Positions 31,196 to 31,313 of a stretch of 31,313 nt of DNA are shown here, piece by piece. Under the pieces are notes generated by a model. It was not told the origin of the DNA. It saw only the letters and a list, made by a program, of their open reading frames with translations, and made no database searches. Position numbers and translations under genes: made by a program. Origin of the DNA: Verrucomicrobiales bacterium (lineage in GTDB: Bacteria; Verrucomicrobiota; Verrucomicrobiia; Verrucomicrobiales; DEV007); contig JAKISY010000057.1 of NCBI GenBank assembly GCA_021648365.1, positions 1 to 31,313 of the forward strand, written 5' to 3'. Within the stretch, counting starts at the first letter, position 1; each line of letters opens with the position of its first letter.

Positions 31196-31313
31196 GTCGG
31201 CGATTACAGCTAAAGCGAAAAGAACGGCTGCAATTTTGATGAAATTAATGATCCATTTTCTTTTTCGAGGTTTCGCTTGGCTAATGGTTTTTTAGTTGTT
31301 TTTAGTGAATGGT
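31196..31313 (-). other. Upstream end of the YfbK-type gene, start not identified
   Basis: The frame of the preceding feature stays open from 31195 up to 31291 and encodes a basic membrane-anchor-like segment without a start codon. Just upstream, another frame reads HSLKTTKK to the window edge; adding one A to the A6 tract (31288-31293) would join it. The gene may therefore begin outside the window. Confidence 0.4.

Overview
The window most likely comes from a Verrucomicrobiota chromosome (or a related member of the PVC group). This is an inference. It rests on a YfbK-type VWA protein beside a giant multi-repeat envelope protein, GTAG-like REP palindromes with a TCC loop, many secreted and TPM-domain proteins, and several TTG/GTG starts without strong Shine-Dalgarno sites. 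No rRNA or tRNA is visible to settle the taxonomy, and I saw no CRISPR array, insertion sequence or prophage.

Layout. 1-537: 3' part of riboflavin synthase, cut by the window edge. 534-1159: PIN toxin/Phd-like antitoxin module on the minus strand. 1227-3340: TetA-like MFS exporter and a DedA-family membrane protein, convergent. 3529-5387: two translationally coupled nucleotidyltransferases of the RlaP/YcgL type. 5431-6585: a small membrane protein and a secreted OB-fold-like protein, both minus. 6669-10643: a tight plus-strand run of five genes (NHL beta-propeller, tail-anchored secreted protein, alpha/beta hydrolase, two TPM-domain proteins). 10772-11884: secreted CE1-type esterase. 11981-13018: UMP-CMP kinase of eukaryotic type carrying an extra N-terminal domain. 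13171-15336: secreted VWA protein with about six tandem beta-sandwich modules. 15359-17928: asparagine synthetase and a small Ras-like GTPase, both minus. 18337-20585: glutamate dehydrogenase and a TPR protein. 20586-20860: frameshifted remnant of a YifB/ComM-type Mg-chelatase ATPase.

The last 10 kb (21035-31313, minus) is one locus. A large protein with an N-terminal TM segment and a YfbK-type VWA domain lies upstream of a giant repeat protein of about 2,290 residues. Both appear split by single-base frameshifts: a missing G at the TGA at 26848-26850, an A7 tract at 29938-29944, and possibly an A6 tract at 31288-31293. Either these are sequence errors, or the locus is decaying, or at the A7 tract it uses slippage. 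It is the best candidate here for an undescribed envelope system.

Other unusual points: the kinase fusion, the coupled nucleotidyltransferase pair, and three dispersed REP-like palindromes, one of which supplies the last codons and stop of the VWA gene.
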